Source: Planctomycetota bacterium
GTDB lineage: Bacteria; Planctomycetota; Planctomycetia; Isosphaerales; Isosphaeraceae
Reading direction: 5' to 3'
DNA: 34,003 nt
NCBI GenBank assembly: GCA_021777845.1
Contig: JAJYDB010000017.1
Coordinates: 1 to 34,003, forward strand
In this document: one piece after another, positions 7,007 to 15,265 of the stretch
Layout: every line of letters begins with the position of its first letter
Numbering within the stretch: position 1 is the stretch's first letter
Program-made: the position numbers and the translations under genes
The notes under the pieces: model-generated
What the model saw: only the letters and a program-made list of their open reading frames with translations
Databases searched by the model: none
Told to the model about the DNA's origin: nothing

Positions 7007-8869
7007 CTACTTCGAGACCGGCTGGATCTGCTCGATTCGTCGAGGGGCATCGACGCCTCGGGTCGGCGAGTTCGCGACGTCAAACGCATCGGCCGAGATC
7101 ACCTCGCCGCCGGCCTTGCTCATGATCGCTCGCAGCACGACGGGGCGCACCCTGTCCGAGAGGAACCGCACCGAGCCGTCGGCGAACAAGGCGTTGAAGC
7201 CGCCGGGCTCGATGCCGACGAGGTTGGGCAGAGGGACCTTGAGATTCTTCGCGTCGACGACAAAGTCCTCGGGTTTCGTCCACGGGATGTCGCTGTCGGT
7301 CTCCAAAACCATGATCGTGTTCGAGCTCCCGTCGGTCACCTGCTCAAACTTCGTCGCGGCATCCCCTTCAAACATCGTGCCGGGGCCGGTGATCGCGAGG
7401 TAACTCGCGCCCTTATTCTTCGCGGCGGGATGCCGGAACACCGCGGGCATCCGCTCGACAAGTTTGATGTTGTTGGGACCGTCCCAGGGCTCGTCGAAGT
7501 TGTAGGACTTGTACAACTCGTCCTCGCCGAGTTCCGGCAGGATTTCGACCCGCCAACTGTGCGGAGCCTTGCCGCTCCGCCCGCCCAAGACGACCGCGGG
7601 GGGGATGTGATCGTACTTCGCATGATAATTATGGAGGGCAAGCCCGATCCGCCTTAGGTTGTAGGAGCTTGCCTTGCGATCCGACCCAACTTGAGCGGGA
7701 CTCTTCGGCGTCTCGGAAGCGGGATCCTGTGCGAGCGACTCCGACGGGCCGCGGATGCCGATCAGCACGGCGAAGGCCGCGGCGAGGGCGGTGACGACAA
7801 AGGTGCGCGTCCAGAGCGGCGGACGCGCATCGAGTTTCGTATTCTCATCGCGCAACATTTCGATTCTCCTCATGAAGCTGCCTCGGACGGGAAGGAAGGC
7901 GCGCGCGGGGCCGAGGCGTCGCGACGACTGGTCGTCGAGCCGCAGGGCCGGCCGCGCGAGGTTGACGAGATACGCCTGCCGACCGCCGGCGAGCTGTGCG
8001 CCGAGCGCGTCGGCCGCGAGTTCTTGGTCGAGCCGCAGACGCGACGCGAGCAGGTGCGCGGGCGGATTCACGAACTGGAGCGCGAGGCTGACTTGCGCCC
8101 AAACGCCCGCCGCGTAGTCGCCGCGGACAATGTGGGCAACCTCGTGAGCGAGCACGACGCGACGTTCGTCCGCCGTCCAGTCGCGCCAATGCGGGGGCAG
8201 AAACAAAGTCGCGCGACGTCCTCCCACGGTCGCGGCGGTTTCGAGTGCGCGCGACTCGCGCGCCTCGACCGCGATCGAGCGTGACGCGCCGGCGTCTTCG
8301 AGCAGCAGCTTGAGCTCGGACGCGAGCGCGGCGTCGACGATCGGCGGCGCGTCGCGACGCAATCGACGCACGCCCCGCAGCGCCGGCCCGAGGCGAATCA
8401 AGCCGAGCGTCAACCCGATCAAGAACGCGACCGCGACCCAGGCCCGCGCGTCCCGGCGCTCCGCGCCTTGATCGTCCGAGGCCGCGAGATTTTGACGAAG
8501 GGCCGCGCCGAATCCGTCCCAAAAGCCGCCTGGAGGCTCATCCGCGCGAACAGCCGTGGTCGCGTCGCGCGGGTCAAAGCGCGCGCCGGGATCAAACCCG
8601 GCGGGATTGTTCGCCGACGACGAATTCGCGCGCGGCGAGGTCACAACCGAGGGCGACGCCGCTGCCGGTTTTTCCGGCTCCCCGATGCTCCACCAATGCG
8701 GCCAAGGGCTCAGCGCGCAGAGCGTGAGCGGCGCGAGCGCCGGCAGCGTCGTCGACGCCCCCGCGACCGGTCGCGCGCGGCGAATCAAGACGCCCAATAC
8801 CAATCCCACAACCGCCAGCGCCGCGCCCCGCGCGAGCGCTCCCAAAATCAAGGCGCCGAACGCGTTCAT
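7007..8869 (-). CDS. BlaR1-like M56 membrane metallopeptidase fused to a DUF1559 domain
   Basis: 620 residues. Hydrophobic segments at about 4-28, 42-60, 143-160 and 353-371 give the four-helix plan of BlaR1/MecR1. The zinc peptidase signature HEVAH is at 242-246, with Glu283 in DQELAADALG as probable third ligand, in the cytoplasmic loop before the last helix. In BlaR1 the part after the last helix is an outer beta-lactam-binding domain. Here it is a DUF1559-like domain (about 395-598) with RKASSYNLRRIGLALHNYH at its start, TDGSSNTIMVLE in the middle and LFADGSVRFLSD near the end. The likely role is to sense an outside signal and inactivate the BlaI-type repressor encoded just upstream; the two genes overlap by 4 bases (ATGA). 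Signal and target genes are unknown. Confidence 0.9.
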   Translation of the reverse strand: MNAFGALILGALARGAALAVVGLVLGVLIRRARPVAGASTTLPALAPLTLCALSPWPHWWSIGEPEKPAAASPSVVTSPRANSSSANNPAGFDPGARFDPRDATTAVRADEPPGGFWDGFGAALRQNLAASDDQGAERRDARAWVAVAFLIGLTLGLIRLGPALRGVRRLRRDAPPIVDAALASELKLLLEDAGASRSIAVEARESRALETAATVGGRRATLFLPPHWRDWTADERRVVLAHEVAHIVRGDYAAGVWAQVSLALQFVNPPAHLLASRLRLDQELAADALGAQLAGGRQAYLVNLARPALRLDDQSSRRLGPARAFLPVRGSFMRRIEMLRDENTKLDARPPLWTRTFVVTALAAAFAVLIGIRGPSESLAQDPASETPKSPAQVGSDRKASSYNLRRIGLALHNYHAKYDHIPPAVVLGGRSGKAPHSWRVEILPELGEDELYKSYNFDEPWDGPNNIKLVERMPAVFRHPAAKNKGASYLAITGPGTMFEGDAATKFEQVTDGSSNTIMVLETDSDIPWTKPEDFVVDAKNLKVPLPNLVGIEPGGFNALFADGSVRFLSDRVRPVVLRAIMSKAGGEVISADAFDVANSPTRGVDAPRRIEQIQPVSK

Positions 8870-9249
8870 CGCTGGTCCCTCCGCAGGACGTCCTCAAGCA
8901 GCGCGCGCTCGCGCTTCGTCAGCTTTTTGCGATCCAAGAGCCGCATCAAGAGCTGCTCGCGCGAGCCTCGAAACACGCGTTCGACGACGTCGCCGAGTAA
9001 GCTCCGCGCGACGTCCTCGTAACTGCGCGCGGGCCGGTATCGGAACGGCCGCTCGTGATGCGTGCGCTCGAGACAGCCCTTCTCGGTCAATATCCCGATG
9101 AGCGTCGCGACCGTCGTGTACGCCAGACCCGTCCCCGACGCCGCCAGCGCGTCCCGCGCCTCCGCCGTCGACGACTCGCCGCGATCCCAAAACACGTGCA
9201 TCACCTCGAGCTCCCGCTCGGTCAAATCCTTCGCCGCCGGTCGCGCCAC
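8866..9249 (-). CDS. BlaI/MecI-family winged-helix repressor
   Basis: 127 residues, normal length for BlaI/MecI/CopY-type repressors. The N-terminal half is a winged helix (LTERELEVMHVFWDRG, then AYTTVATLIGILTEKGCL as recognition part), followed by a C-terminal dimerisation region. Such repressors block their own operon until the partner M56 protease causes their cleavage. The start is a GTG at 9249, chosen because a perfect AAGGAGG lies 7 bases before it; a longer frame to 9295 lacks this support. The stop overlaps the ATG of the M56 gene in an ATGA, so the pair is translationally coupled. A promoter with a palindrome lies about 70 bases upstream and is the likely autoregulatory operator. 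Confidence 0.92.
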   Translation of the reverse strand: MARPAAKDLTERELEVMHVFWDRGESSTAEARDALAASGTGLAYTTVATLIGILTEKGCLERTHHERPFRYRPARSYEDVARSLLGDVVERVFRGSREQLLMRLLDRKKLTKRERALLEDVLRRDQR

Positions 9250-9256
9250 GGCACGC

Positions 9257-9263
9257 CCTCCTT
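9257..9263 (-). promoter_or_regulatory. Ribosome binding site that fixes the GTG start of the BlaI-type gene
   Basis: AAGGAGG on the minus strand, 7 bases before the GTG at 9249. It is one of the strongest Shine-Dalgarno sites in the window. Confidence 0.75.
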
Positions 9264-9319
9264 CCCAAAAGACGTGTCGCCGCCGGTTCGATCATCCGTC
9301 TTCTGGTTTTCTAGAACTG

Positions 9320-9352
9320 GTTATATCGCAATCAACGTCAGACGTTTGTCAA
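9320..9352 (-). promoter_or_regulatory. Promoter of the blaI-like/M56 operon
   Basis: On the minus strand a perfect -35 TTGACA lies at 9347-9352. The best -10 candidates are GATATA (9322-9327, 19-base spacer) or TATAAC (9320-9325, 21-base spacer). The long spacer contains the palindrome at 9334-9346. Transcription would start about 65 bases before the GTG of the repressor. Confidence 0.6.
9334..9346 (-). promoter_or_regulatory. Candidate BlaI-type operator palindrome
   Basis: AACGTC, one central base, GACGTT: a perfect inverted repeat lying directly beside the -35 box and between it and the -10 region. Its place inside the promoter of a BlaI-family gene makes it the likely repressor site. 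It differs from the TACA/TGTA operators of staphylococcal BlaI. Confidence 0.55.
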
Positions 9353-9380
9353 GCACCCGGCGGCGGGATTATATTTGCGG

Positions 9381-9398
9381 GCGCGCGGCGACGCGCGC
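9381..9398 (-). terminator. Possible terminator hairpin after the LEDRRLL gene
   Basis: GCGCGCG (9381-9387) and CGCGCGC (9392-9398) pair around a four-base loop, some 58 bases past the stop of the minus-strand gene at 9456. There is no T-run, and in DNA this GC-rich such pairs arise by chance. Confidence 0.25.
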
Positions 9399-9455
9399 GG
9401 GGGGTGCGCGGCCGCGCTCGCGCGGCGCGTCGAGGACGACTTCGACCGGACGCGA

Positions 9456-10097
9456 TTATTTGCGCTTGGCGGCGACGGCGCGTCGCGCGTGGACCGGCTT
9501 GCCGCCGAGGTGCGGCACGAACGCGAACAGCTCTTTGCCGCCGGGGCCGTTTTGGTCGGTCGCGGAGACGAAAATCACGTACTGGCGTCCGTGCGAGTTC
9601 GCGCCCAGTTTCGCTTGGAGGTAGAGCGTGGTGGAGAACGAGAAGGTGCGGACGAGGTCCTCGACCGCGGGCGAGTAGATGCGCGGAGTGATCTTAGTGC
9701 GCGGAATGTAGTAATTCGCGGTATTGATTTGGGTGAGCGGCACGAGCACGGTCGGCTCGTCGGCGCGGTATTGGTCGACGACCTGGACCATCGCCTTGCC
9801 CGGCGCGGCGGCGTTCGCGTTCGCGGCGTCGAGCGGCGCGAGCACCGCGGGGCCGGGCTTCGTCGCGGGGTTGCCCGGCACCGTCGCCGAGATCCCTTGC
9901 TGGATCGTCCCCGACACCGTCACGGGAACGAAGCGGCCGACCGGCTCGAGAATGTGCGGCGTGACCGTCGCGACGATCGTCCCGATCGTGAGCAGACGGC
10001 GGTCTTCGAGCGTCGTCAACGCGGGCCGCAGCGCGCGACCCGCCCCGCGCCCGGTCCGAGACGCATCCTCGGCTCGAATTCGAAAAATACGCACCAT
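9456..10097 (-). CDS. Small protein with LEDRRLL sorting-like motif, function unknown
   Basis: 213 residues from the ATG at 10097, which has AAGGGA 8 bases upstream. The frame is open further, to 10763, but that part lies over the well-supported dehydrogenase gene on the other strand. The N-terminus is Arg-rich, with LTTLEDRRLLTIG at about 28-39. This resembles the LEPR-XLL motif found near the N-terminus of many planctomycete surface proteins, where it is thought to direct export or sorting. The rest (about 60-205) alternates hydrophobic and polar residues with many Thr, Val and Pro, as in a secreted beta-rich domain; it contains YYIPRTKITPRIYSPAVEDL and a C-terminal basic tail. I do not recognise the domain. 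It is divergent from the dehydrogenase gene. Confidence 0.7.
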   Translation of the reverse strand: MVRIFRIRAEDASRTGRGAGRALRPALTTLEDRRLLTIGTIVATVTPHILEPVGRFVPVTVSGTIQQGISATVPGNPATKPGPAVLAPLDAANANAAAPGKAMVQVVDQYRADEPTVLVPLTQINTANYYIPRTKITPRIYSPAVEDLVRTFSFSTTLYLQAKLGANSHGRQYVIFVSATDQNGPGGKELFAFVPHLGGKPVHARRAVAAKRK

Positions 10098-10146
10098 GAC
10101 CGCAGTCCCTTGCAGGCCGCGAGCGGAACGTGGAGCCGCCCGGTAT

Positions 10147-10175
10147 CCTGTACATCGGACGTCCGCGCTCGTCAA
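10147..10175 (-). promoter_or_regulatory. Candidate promoter of the LEDRRLL gene
   Basis: On the minus strand TTGACG (10170-10175) and TACAGG (10147-10152) are 17 bases apart, about 50 bases before the ATG at 10097. The -35 is good and the -10 is poor. Confidence 0.35.
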
Positions 10176-10347
10176 CATTGGTTTTCGAGTCGGCGCGCCC
10201 CGATCGCTCGAACCGCCCCGATCGAAACCGCGGCGTCCAGCGTCTTTGTTCGCGGCGCGGGCTCGGATAAGATCGGGAATCGACGTCAAGGTCGATCGGA
10301 TTCGGGTCGACCTCTCCGCTGCCGCTCCAACCACGGGGGAACGCTCC

Positions 10348-11685
10348 ATGCTCACCGACGGCCTTTCGAGGCGAGGATTCCTGCAAAATACGATGACGGG
10401 CCTGCTCGCCGCGGGTCTGCCCGCCTGGTACGCCCAAGAGGTCCTCGCGCACGCGCTCGAGGCCGCCGACAACGCGAAAAAACCCGTCGCCGCCAACGAC
10501 CGCATCCACGTCGGCCTCATCGGCTGCGGCGGACAAGGCACCGGCGACACCAACTGGGCCGTCAAGCACAAGGGCGTGACCTGCGTCGCGGTCTGCGACG
10601 TCGACTCCGTCCATCGCGAACGCGCCGCCAAAAAATTCGACGCGAAATTCCAAACCAAGGATTTCCGCGAACTCGTCGCCCGCAACGACGTCGACGTGGT
10701 CGTGATCGGCACCCCCGACCACTGGCACGCCCTCACCGCCATCGCCGCGATGAAGAAGGGCAAGGACGTCTACTGTGAAAAGCCGATGTCGCTCACGATC
10801 GCCGAAGGTCAGGCGATGCTCGCCACCGCGCGCGGACAAAACCGCGTCTTCCAGACCGGCAGCCAACAGCGCTCCGACGACCGCTTCCGGCTCGCCTGCG
10901 AACTCGTACGCAACGGACGCCTCGGCCGGATCAAAACCGTCGAAACCCGCATCGGCGACAACCCCAAGAAAGGCCCCTTCCCCACTTCGCCGATCCCGAA
11001 AGAACTCGACTGGGACATGTGGCTCGGCCAAACTCCTTACGTTGACTACGTCAAGGAACGCTGCCACTACGAGTTCCGCTGGTGGTACGAATACTCGGGC
11101 GGCAAAATGACCGACTGGGGCGCGCACCACAACGACATCGCGCAGTGGGGCCTCGGCATGGACGGCAACGGACCGGTCGAGATCATCTCCACCGGCACCG
11201 CCCCCATCAACGAGCCCAACGCCTACAACACCAACCCCGACTTCACCGTCACCTACACTTACGCCAAGGCCCCCGGCGCGATCCACGACGGCTCGCAGGT
11301 CGTCTGCAAGAGCGACGGCGAGAACGGCGTCAAATTCATCGGCGAAGACGGACGCTGGATCTTCGTCGACCGCGGCAAGATCACCGCGAGCGACAAGAAA
11401 CTCCTCGAAGAACCCCTCCCCTCGAGCGCGACCAAGCTCGAAGTCTCCCAAGACCACATGGGCAACTTCCTCGACTGCGTCAAGTCCCGCAAACGACCCA
11501 TCTGCGACGTCGAAGTCGGACATCGCTCGGTCAGCGTCTGCCACCTCGGCGTGATCTCGCTCCGACTCGGCGGCGCAAAGCTGAAGTGGGACCCCGCCAA
11601 GGAACGCTTCCACGGCAACGTCCTCGCCGACGAACTCCTCAGCCGACCGATGCGCAAACCCTGGACGCTCGAAAGCGTGATGTAA
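10348..11685 (+). CDS. Tat-exported Gfo/Idh/MocA-family oxidoreductase
   Basis: 445 residues. The N-terminus has a twin-arginine signal, SRRGFLQNTMTGLLAAG (7-23), so the folded enzyme is probably exported. A Rossmann domain follows with VGLIGCGGQGTG (55-66) for NAD(P) binding and CEKPMS (143-148), whose Lys145 is the usual catalytic lysine. The C-terminal domain has DWGAHHNDIAQW (256-267), the His/Asp motif near the active site of this family. Members oxidise or rearrange sugars and polyols; the substrate cannot be read from the sequence. Planctomycetes carry many such Tat-exported copies. The ATG at 10348 is chosen over longer frames because it begins the signal peptide and has GGGGGA 7 bases upstream. 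Confidence 0.93.
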   Translation: MLTDGLSRRGFLQNTMTGLLAAGLPAWYAQEVLAHALEAADNAKKPVAANDRIHVGLIGCGGQGTGDTNWAVKHKGVTCVAVCDVDSVHRERAAKKFDAKFQTKDFRELVARNDVDVVVIGTPDHWHALTAIAAMKKGKDVYCEKPMSLTIAEGQAMLATARGQNRVFQTGSQQRSDDRFRLACELVRNGRLGRIKTVETRIGDNPKKGPFPTSPIPKELDWDMWLGQTPYVDYVKERCHYEFRWWYEYSGGKMTDWGAHHNDIAQWGLGMDGNGPVEIISTGTAPINEPNAYNTNPDFTVTYTYAKAPGAIHDGSQVVCKSDGENGVKFIGEDGRWIFVDRGKITASDKKLLEEPLPSSATKLEVSQDHMGNFLDCVKSRKRPICDVEVGHRSVSVCHLGVISLRLGGAKLKWDPAKERFHGNVLADELLSRPMRKPWTLESVM

Positions 11686-11716
11686 CTCGACGACGTTCGC
11701 CAAACGCCGCGCCGTT

Positions 11717-11742
11717 CGGGACTTGCACCTCGGCGAGTCCCG
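11717..11742. terminator. Possible two-way terminator between convergent genes
   Basis: CGGGACT (11717-11723) and AGTCCCG (11736-11742) are perfect complements around a 12-base loop, in the 92 bases between the converging ends of the oxidoreductase and DUF1559 genes. There is no T-run on either side. Confidence 0.35.
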
Positions 11743-11777
11743 GACCGCCGGCAGATCGCCCTCGCCGGATGCGGAAC

Positions 11778-12839
11778 TCAGAACGAATCCGCTCCGAGAA
11801 TCTCGCCGCCGTTGCGGGTCGCCAACTTCTGCCAAACGCCGGGGCTGGGAAGACCGGTCCAGCAACCGTCGGGCCGAGTTTGCTCGGAACCCGCCGGATC
11901 GCCCGCCCCGGCGTCAAACGCCCAGCTCTCGACCGTATCCTTCACAAACCGAACCGACCCGTCCGCGCAGAGAAGATTCATCCCGCCCGGATGCAGACTC
12001 GCCGGGGCCGCGGGGACGGGCCGCTCGGACTTTCTGTATTGATTCATTGGATAAAAGTTGGAGACCAACGTGTCGCCCCAATTCCCCGCGAAATACCAGC
12101 CGTAGCGCGTGTAAACAGTGTCGTCCCATTGATAGAGCGTCGCGGTCGCGTGTTCCTCCACGACAATCGTTTGGCTCAATCCGTCGGTAATCGCGGCGTA
12201 CGAAATCGGCGCGACGTCGCACAAGCAACCGTTCGATTGAGACCGCGCGCACGCCGCGACGCGACAACCGCTCCCGGGATTCGGCAAGGCATCCGCCAAG
12301 AGCGACCCGATGTTGCCCGCGTAACTTGTGAACACCGCGTTCAGACGCTCGCCCGCGCCGGCCCATCCGTATCGACTCAACTCGCTCATGTCCATCCCTC
12401 TCGGCACGCCTGACCCGCCGTCGTCGGGACAGAAATACGTGTTCACCGAGATCGCGAACGCGCTGCGGTTTTCCACACCGAAGATGTTGACGCTCTGATT
12501 GATCGAATTGTAGAGTGGAGCCTGCTCGACATAAGGCAAGATCATCACGAGAAAACTCTTTTCAATCGTGAGCGGACAAGAAGGAAGTGCCGGTAGATCG
12601 CGCGGGTCGTAGGTGTTGAAGCGACCCGGCGGCAGGCACCCGCAGGAGTCTTGGTAGAGGTTGAGCGCGAGTCCGATCTGCTTCAAGTTGTTCGCGCATT
12701 GCGCCCTTCGAGACGTCTCCCGCGCCGCCTGAACCGCCGGCAGCAAGAGCGCGACGAGGATCGCGACGATGCCGATCACCGCGAGCAACTCGATGAGCGT
12801 GAATCCGCGCTCGCGCGCAAACTCGCGTGTTGTCCACAT
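11778..12839 (-). CDS. DUF1559 protein with type IV prepilin-like N-terminus
   Basis: 353 residues. The N-terminus RGFTLIELLAVIGIVAILVA (11-30) is a type III signal as in type IV pilins and type II secretion pseudopilins: cleavage would fall after Gly12, and Glu17 is the conserved Glu5 of the mature protein. Then comes the DUF1559 body: SRRAQCANNLKQIGLALNLY, a middle ISYAAITDGLSQTIVVEE and the end motif LLCADGSVRFVKD. DUF1559 proteins are very numerous in planctomycetes and their role is unknown; a pseudopilin or surface fibre role is inferred. There are many cysteines in the middle (for example SCGC and CLC). The ATG at 12839 lies 7 bases after the stop of the DUF1573 gene, so it is the last gene of this cassette. 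Confidence 0.9.
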   Translation of the reverse strand: MWTTREFARERGFTLIELLAVIGIVAILVALLLPAVQAARETSRRAQCANNLKQIGLALNLYQDSCGCLPPGRFNTYDPRDLPALPSCPLTIEKSFLVMILPYVEQAPLYNSINQSVNIFGVENRSAFAISVNTYFCPDDGGSGVPRGMDMSELSRYGWAGAGERLNAVFTSYAGNIGSLLADALPNPGSGCRVAACARSQSNGCLCDVAPISYAAITDGLSQTIVVEEHATATLYQWDDTVYTRYGWYFAGNWGDTLVSNFYPMNQYRKSERPVPAAPASLHPGGMNLLCADGSVRFVKDTVESWAFDAGAGDPAGSEQTRPDGCWTGLPSPGVWQKLATRNGGEILGADSF

Positions 12840-12846
12840 GCGACGA

Positions 12847-13947
12847 CTACTCCCGCGCAACCTCGACCCTGATCGGAATCGCAACCCGCGACGACTTGTC
12901 CTTGCCCGCGAGCACAACCGACAGATTTCGACTCGTCTCCACTCCGCCGGCCCGCGGAATTTCAATCGTCAAGCGAATCTCTCGAGTGGTCGCATCGAAC
13001 TGCCGCAACTCCACTTCCACACCGCGACTTGTTTCGACGATTTCGACGTCTTTCCACTCCGGCTCCGAACTCTCGAAAAAGACCCGTCGGGCCACCCTCT
13101 TCCCAGGCGGTCCCTGCACGTCAAGCTTGCGCGGCCTCAAGTTGTACGGCTGCGTGAAGGAGCAGTAGACCGGAATCTTCACGGCTGACACACCCGATTT
13201 CTTCACTTCGATCTCGCCCGAAACCGTTTCATCGGCGGCATCGATCGTTGTTTCCAACGCAAATCTCGGCTGATAGCGATGTCCGACCTCCGTGTTGGAA
13301 GAGCCTGCCAACTTGACCAGTCGCGCATGGATCAGCTTGGGCTTCGAGACGCTGAGAGTGTAGTCCTTCAGAGATTCCTCGCCCGCGTTTGTGTACAATA
13401 CGAGTTTGTTCTTGACCGGGGTTCCGGCGCGGATGTTCAGAATCGTGATCCGCGCGGGTTCGGCTTTGATTGAATTCTCCACTTGAAACGACCAGGACGC
13501 AACACACTCGGGAAGAGGCTTTCCTTCGGCTTCCGCGTTCACGGTGATTGCATAGGACTGGTCGGGATCGCCTGTCGCGCGGGTGATCGTTTCGAGTTCA
13601 ACCTCCGCCGAATCGCCCGGCTCGAGCACGAACGGCGGCTTGGTCTTGCCGTTGGGAACCGTCGCCAAGCACGAGCACGACGTGCTCAATTCCCGCACCG
13701 TCACTGCGACTTTGAGCGGATTCGTGATTGTGTAAACCTGCTTGATCACTTCCGCTTCGCCGAAGACTCGATCGGTGACCTTCACGGCGGGTGGGTCGAT
13801 CTTCAATCCTTGAACGGCCCTCGGAGCCGAACGGAGATTCAAAAGGATGCCGCCGACGGCAATCGACAAGCATGTCGCAACCAGTGCGACGAACCACCAC
13901 GGCGGCGGAGACGCGCGCAACCCAGCATCACGAGCCGGTACAGTCAT
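12847..13947 (-). CDS. Membrane-anchored DUF1573 protein
   Basis: 366 residues from the ATG at 13947, chosen because GGAGG lies 8 bases upstream; the frame is open to 14094 but the extra part overlaps the preceding gene. A single membrane helix at 17-37 anchors it, with the rest outside. Residues about 55-125 match DUF1573 (VYTITNPLKVAVTVRELS, then the SCSC pair Cys91/Cys93, then FVLEPGDSAEVELE), an immunoglobulin-like beta-sandwich common in Bacteroidetes and planctomycetes. The C-terminal 230 residues look like two more beta-sandwich domains. DUF1573 has no known biochemical role; a structural or binding part at the cell surface fits. It sits 56 bases after the anchored protein gene and 7 bases before the DUF1559 gene. 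Confidence 0.85.
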   Translation of the reverse strand: MTVPARDAGLRASPPPWWFVALVATCLSIAVGGILLNLRSAPRAVQGLKIDPPAVKVTDRVFGEAEVIKQVYTITNPLKVAVTVRELSTSCSCLATVPNGKTKPPFVLEPGDSAEVELETITRATGDPDQSYAITVNAEAEGKPLPECVASWSFQVENSIKAEPARITILNIRAGTPVKNKLVLYTNAGEESLKDYTLSVSKPKLIHARLVKLAGSSNTEVGHRYQPRFALETTIDAADETVSGEIEVKKSGVSAVKIPVYCSFTQPYNLRPRKLDVQGPPGKRVARRVFFESSEPEWKDVEIVETSRGVEVELRQFDATTREIRLTIEIPRAGGVETSRNLSVVLAGKDKSSRVAIPIRVEVARE

Positions 13948-14003
13948 CTCCTTTTCCTCCAACCGAAAAGCCCGAAGTGGAGTTGATTCGATAATGTGGA
14001 GGA

Positions 14004-15074
14004 TTACACGCCGGCGATTTTCACACGTCGCCGATAAATCAGCACCGCGGCCAGCCCGAGGACCGCGCCCGCGAACGACAGCACGGGCATCCACGGGAAG
14101 CTCGGCCTCAATCGGCCGTTAAACCGTGTGCTTAGGTCGTTATGCCAAGCCGCGAAATCGTCGTTCGACTCGAAGATCCGCGCGGGCTTCCCGTCTCCCC
14201 ACAGGGTGTATTTCTGGGTGATCCCGTCATGCACGATCATCCCCGGCAAGAACTCGAGTGCGAGTTCGGCGTCGGGGATCGGTTCGTTCACCTTCAAGTC
14301 GCCGAGCGTCACCTCGACAATCTCCCGCGGATTCAGACGGTCGATTGATCTGAGGACGCGTGGAAGAGTGAGACCAGGGGACGCCTCCTGCTCCTCGACG
14401 ACGAGGTCCTCCCCATCGGTGGGTAGACTGGAGTCCTGACTCTTGTATGTAATCTTCGCAAGCAGATTCTGGTGCTGCGGCGCAATCGAGACGGTGTAGA
14501 GCATCTTCCGTTCGGGGTTGCTGAGATGAAGCTCGACGAGATCGCCCCACCGGTCGTCACGGGTCAGCTTGAACTGCTTGGGTGAGGATCGTTCAAACAA
14601 TTCCTTCAGGGAGTACTCGGGGTCGAAGAGGAACATGGCGAAGCTCGTCCACTGGGAAGTCCTAAAGCAGCCATGCTCCGCGCTTGGCGGCACGATGTTT
14701 CCCGACACCGCGAGTTGATCCTTGCCGGCCAACGGCAGAGAGTGAGGCGAGCCGGCATCGATTCCACCCATGGTTCTGGTGTCTTCGAGCGAAAACCGCA
14801 TGTCGGTTTCCGATGCGGCGTCGACCCAATGAGATCCCTGCATCATCCCGAAGAGTTTGGTGTGAACGCGATCGACGTCTCCCTTGCGTCGCACCGCGAT
14901 GTGATACATCGGGGTCCACGTTTGCCCGCCGTCCACGCTTCGTTTGCCGTCGATGGTGACACTCAGCGTGTGGATCGAGCACATGGCGTCGTTGTAGCGC
15001 TCGACGACCCGCGCCGGATCGAGTGGAGGCTTCTGACCGAGGACGCAAGAGAAAACGAGCACGACGGCAACCAT
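14004..15074 (-). CDS. Exported protein with C-terminal membrane anchor, function unknown
   Basis: 356 residues from the ATG at 15074. The N-terminus MVAVVLVFSCVLGQ is a short hydrophobic signal; Cys10 could be a non-canonical lipid site. Residues about 20-320 read as a secreted beta-rich domain (for example WGDLVELHLSNPERKMLYTV and LLAKITYKSQ), vaguely like the LolA-type lipoprotein-carrier fold, but I cannot assign it. Near the end FPWMPVLSFAGAVLGLAAVL (326-345) is a membrane helix followed by RRR, so the protein would be held in the cytoplasmic membrane with its body outside. An alternative TTG start at 15104 would place a 12-base G-run inside the coding sequence. It is the second gene of the cassette, before the DUF1573 gene. 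Confidence 0.8.
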   Translation of the reverse strand: MVAVVLVFSCVLGQKPPLDPARVVERYNDAMCSIHTLSVTIDGKRSVDGGQTWTPMYHIAVRRKGDVDRVHTKLFGMMQGSHWVDAASETDMRFSLEDTRTMGGIDAGSPHSLPLAGKDQLAVSGNIVPPSAEHGCFRTSQWTSFAMFLFDPEYSLKELFERSSPKQFKLTRDDRWGDLVELHLSNPERKMLYTVSIAPQHQNLLAKITYKSQDSSLPTDGEDLVVEEQEASPGLTLPRVLRSIDRLNPREIVEVTLGDLKVNEPIPDAELALEFLPGMIVHDGITQKYTLWGDGKPARIFESNDDFAAWHNDLSTRFNGRLRPSFPWMPVLSFAGAVLGLAAVLIYRRRVKIAGV

Positions 15075-15075
15075 G

Positions 15076-15087
15076 CCCCCCCCCCCC
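15076..15087 (-). repeat. Homopolymer of 12 C (12 G on the coding strand) just before a start codon
   Basis: Twelve C in a row, two bases above the ATG at 15074. On the coding strand the run follows GA, so it forms a GAGGGG-type ribosome site that almost touches the start codon. Runs of this length slip easily in replication and in sequencing. Confidence 0.9.
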
Positions 15088-15265
15088 TCAAAGTCAAAAA
15101 TCAAACACTCAACGAATATATAATCCTCAACGACCCGGAAAGCCGCGGGGAGGGCGCTCTTCTAGTTCCACGCTTCTCAAGTTGGCGTCGAACGTATCAG
15201 CAAGCGGCGGCCCGCGCGGACTTGGCTCGACTCATCGGACACACAGTAAAGACGAACTGCCCCTT

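Noticed and set aside
10098-10763. N-terminal extension of the LEDRRLL gene to a 435-residue protein
   Set aside because: It would overlap the dehydrogenase gene on the other strand; the ATG at 10097 has a good ribosome site and begins the sorting motif.
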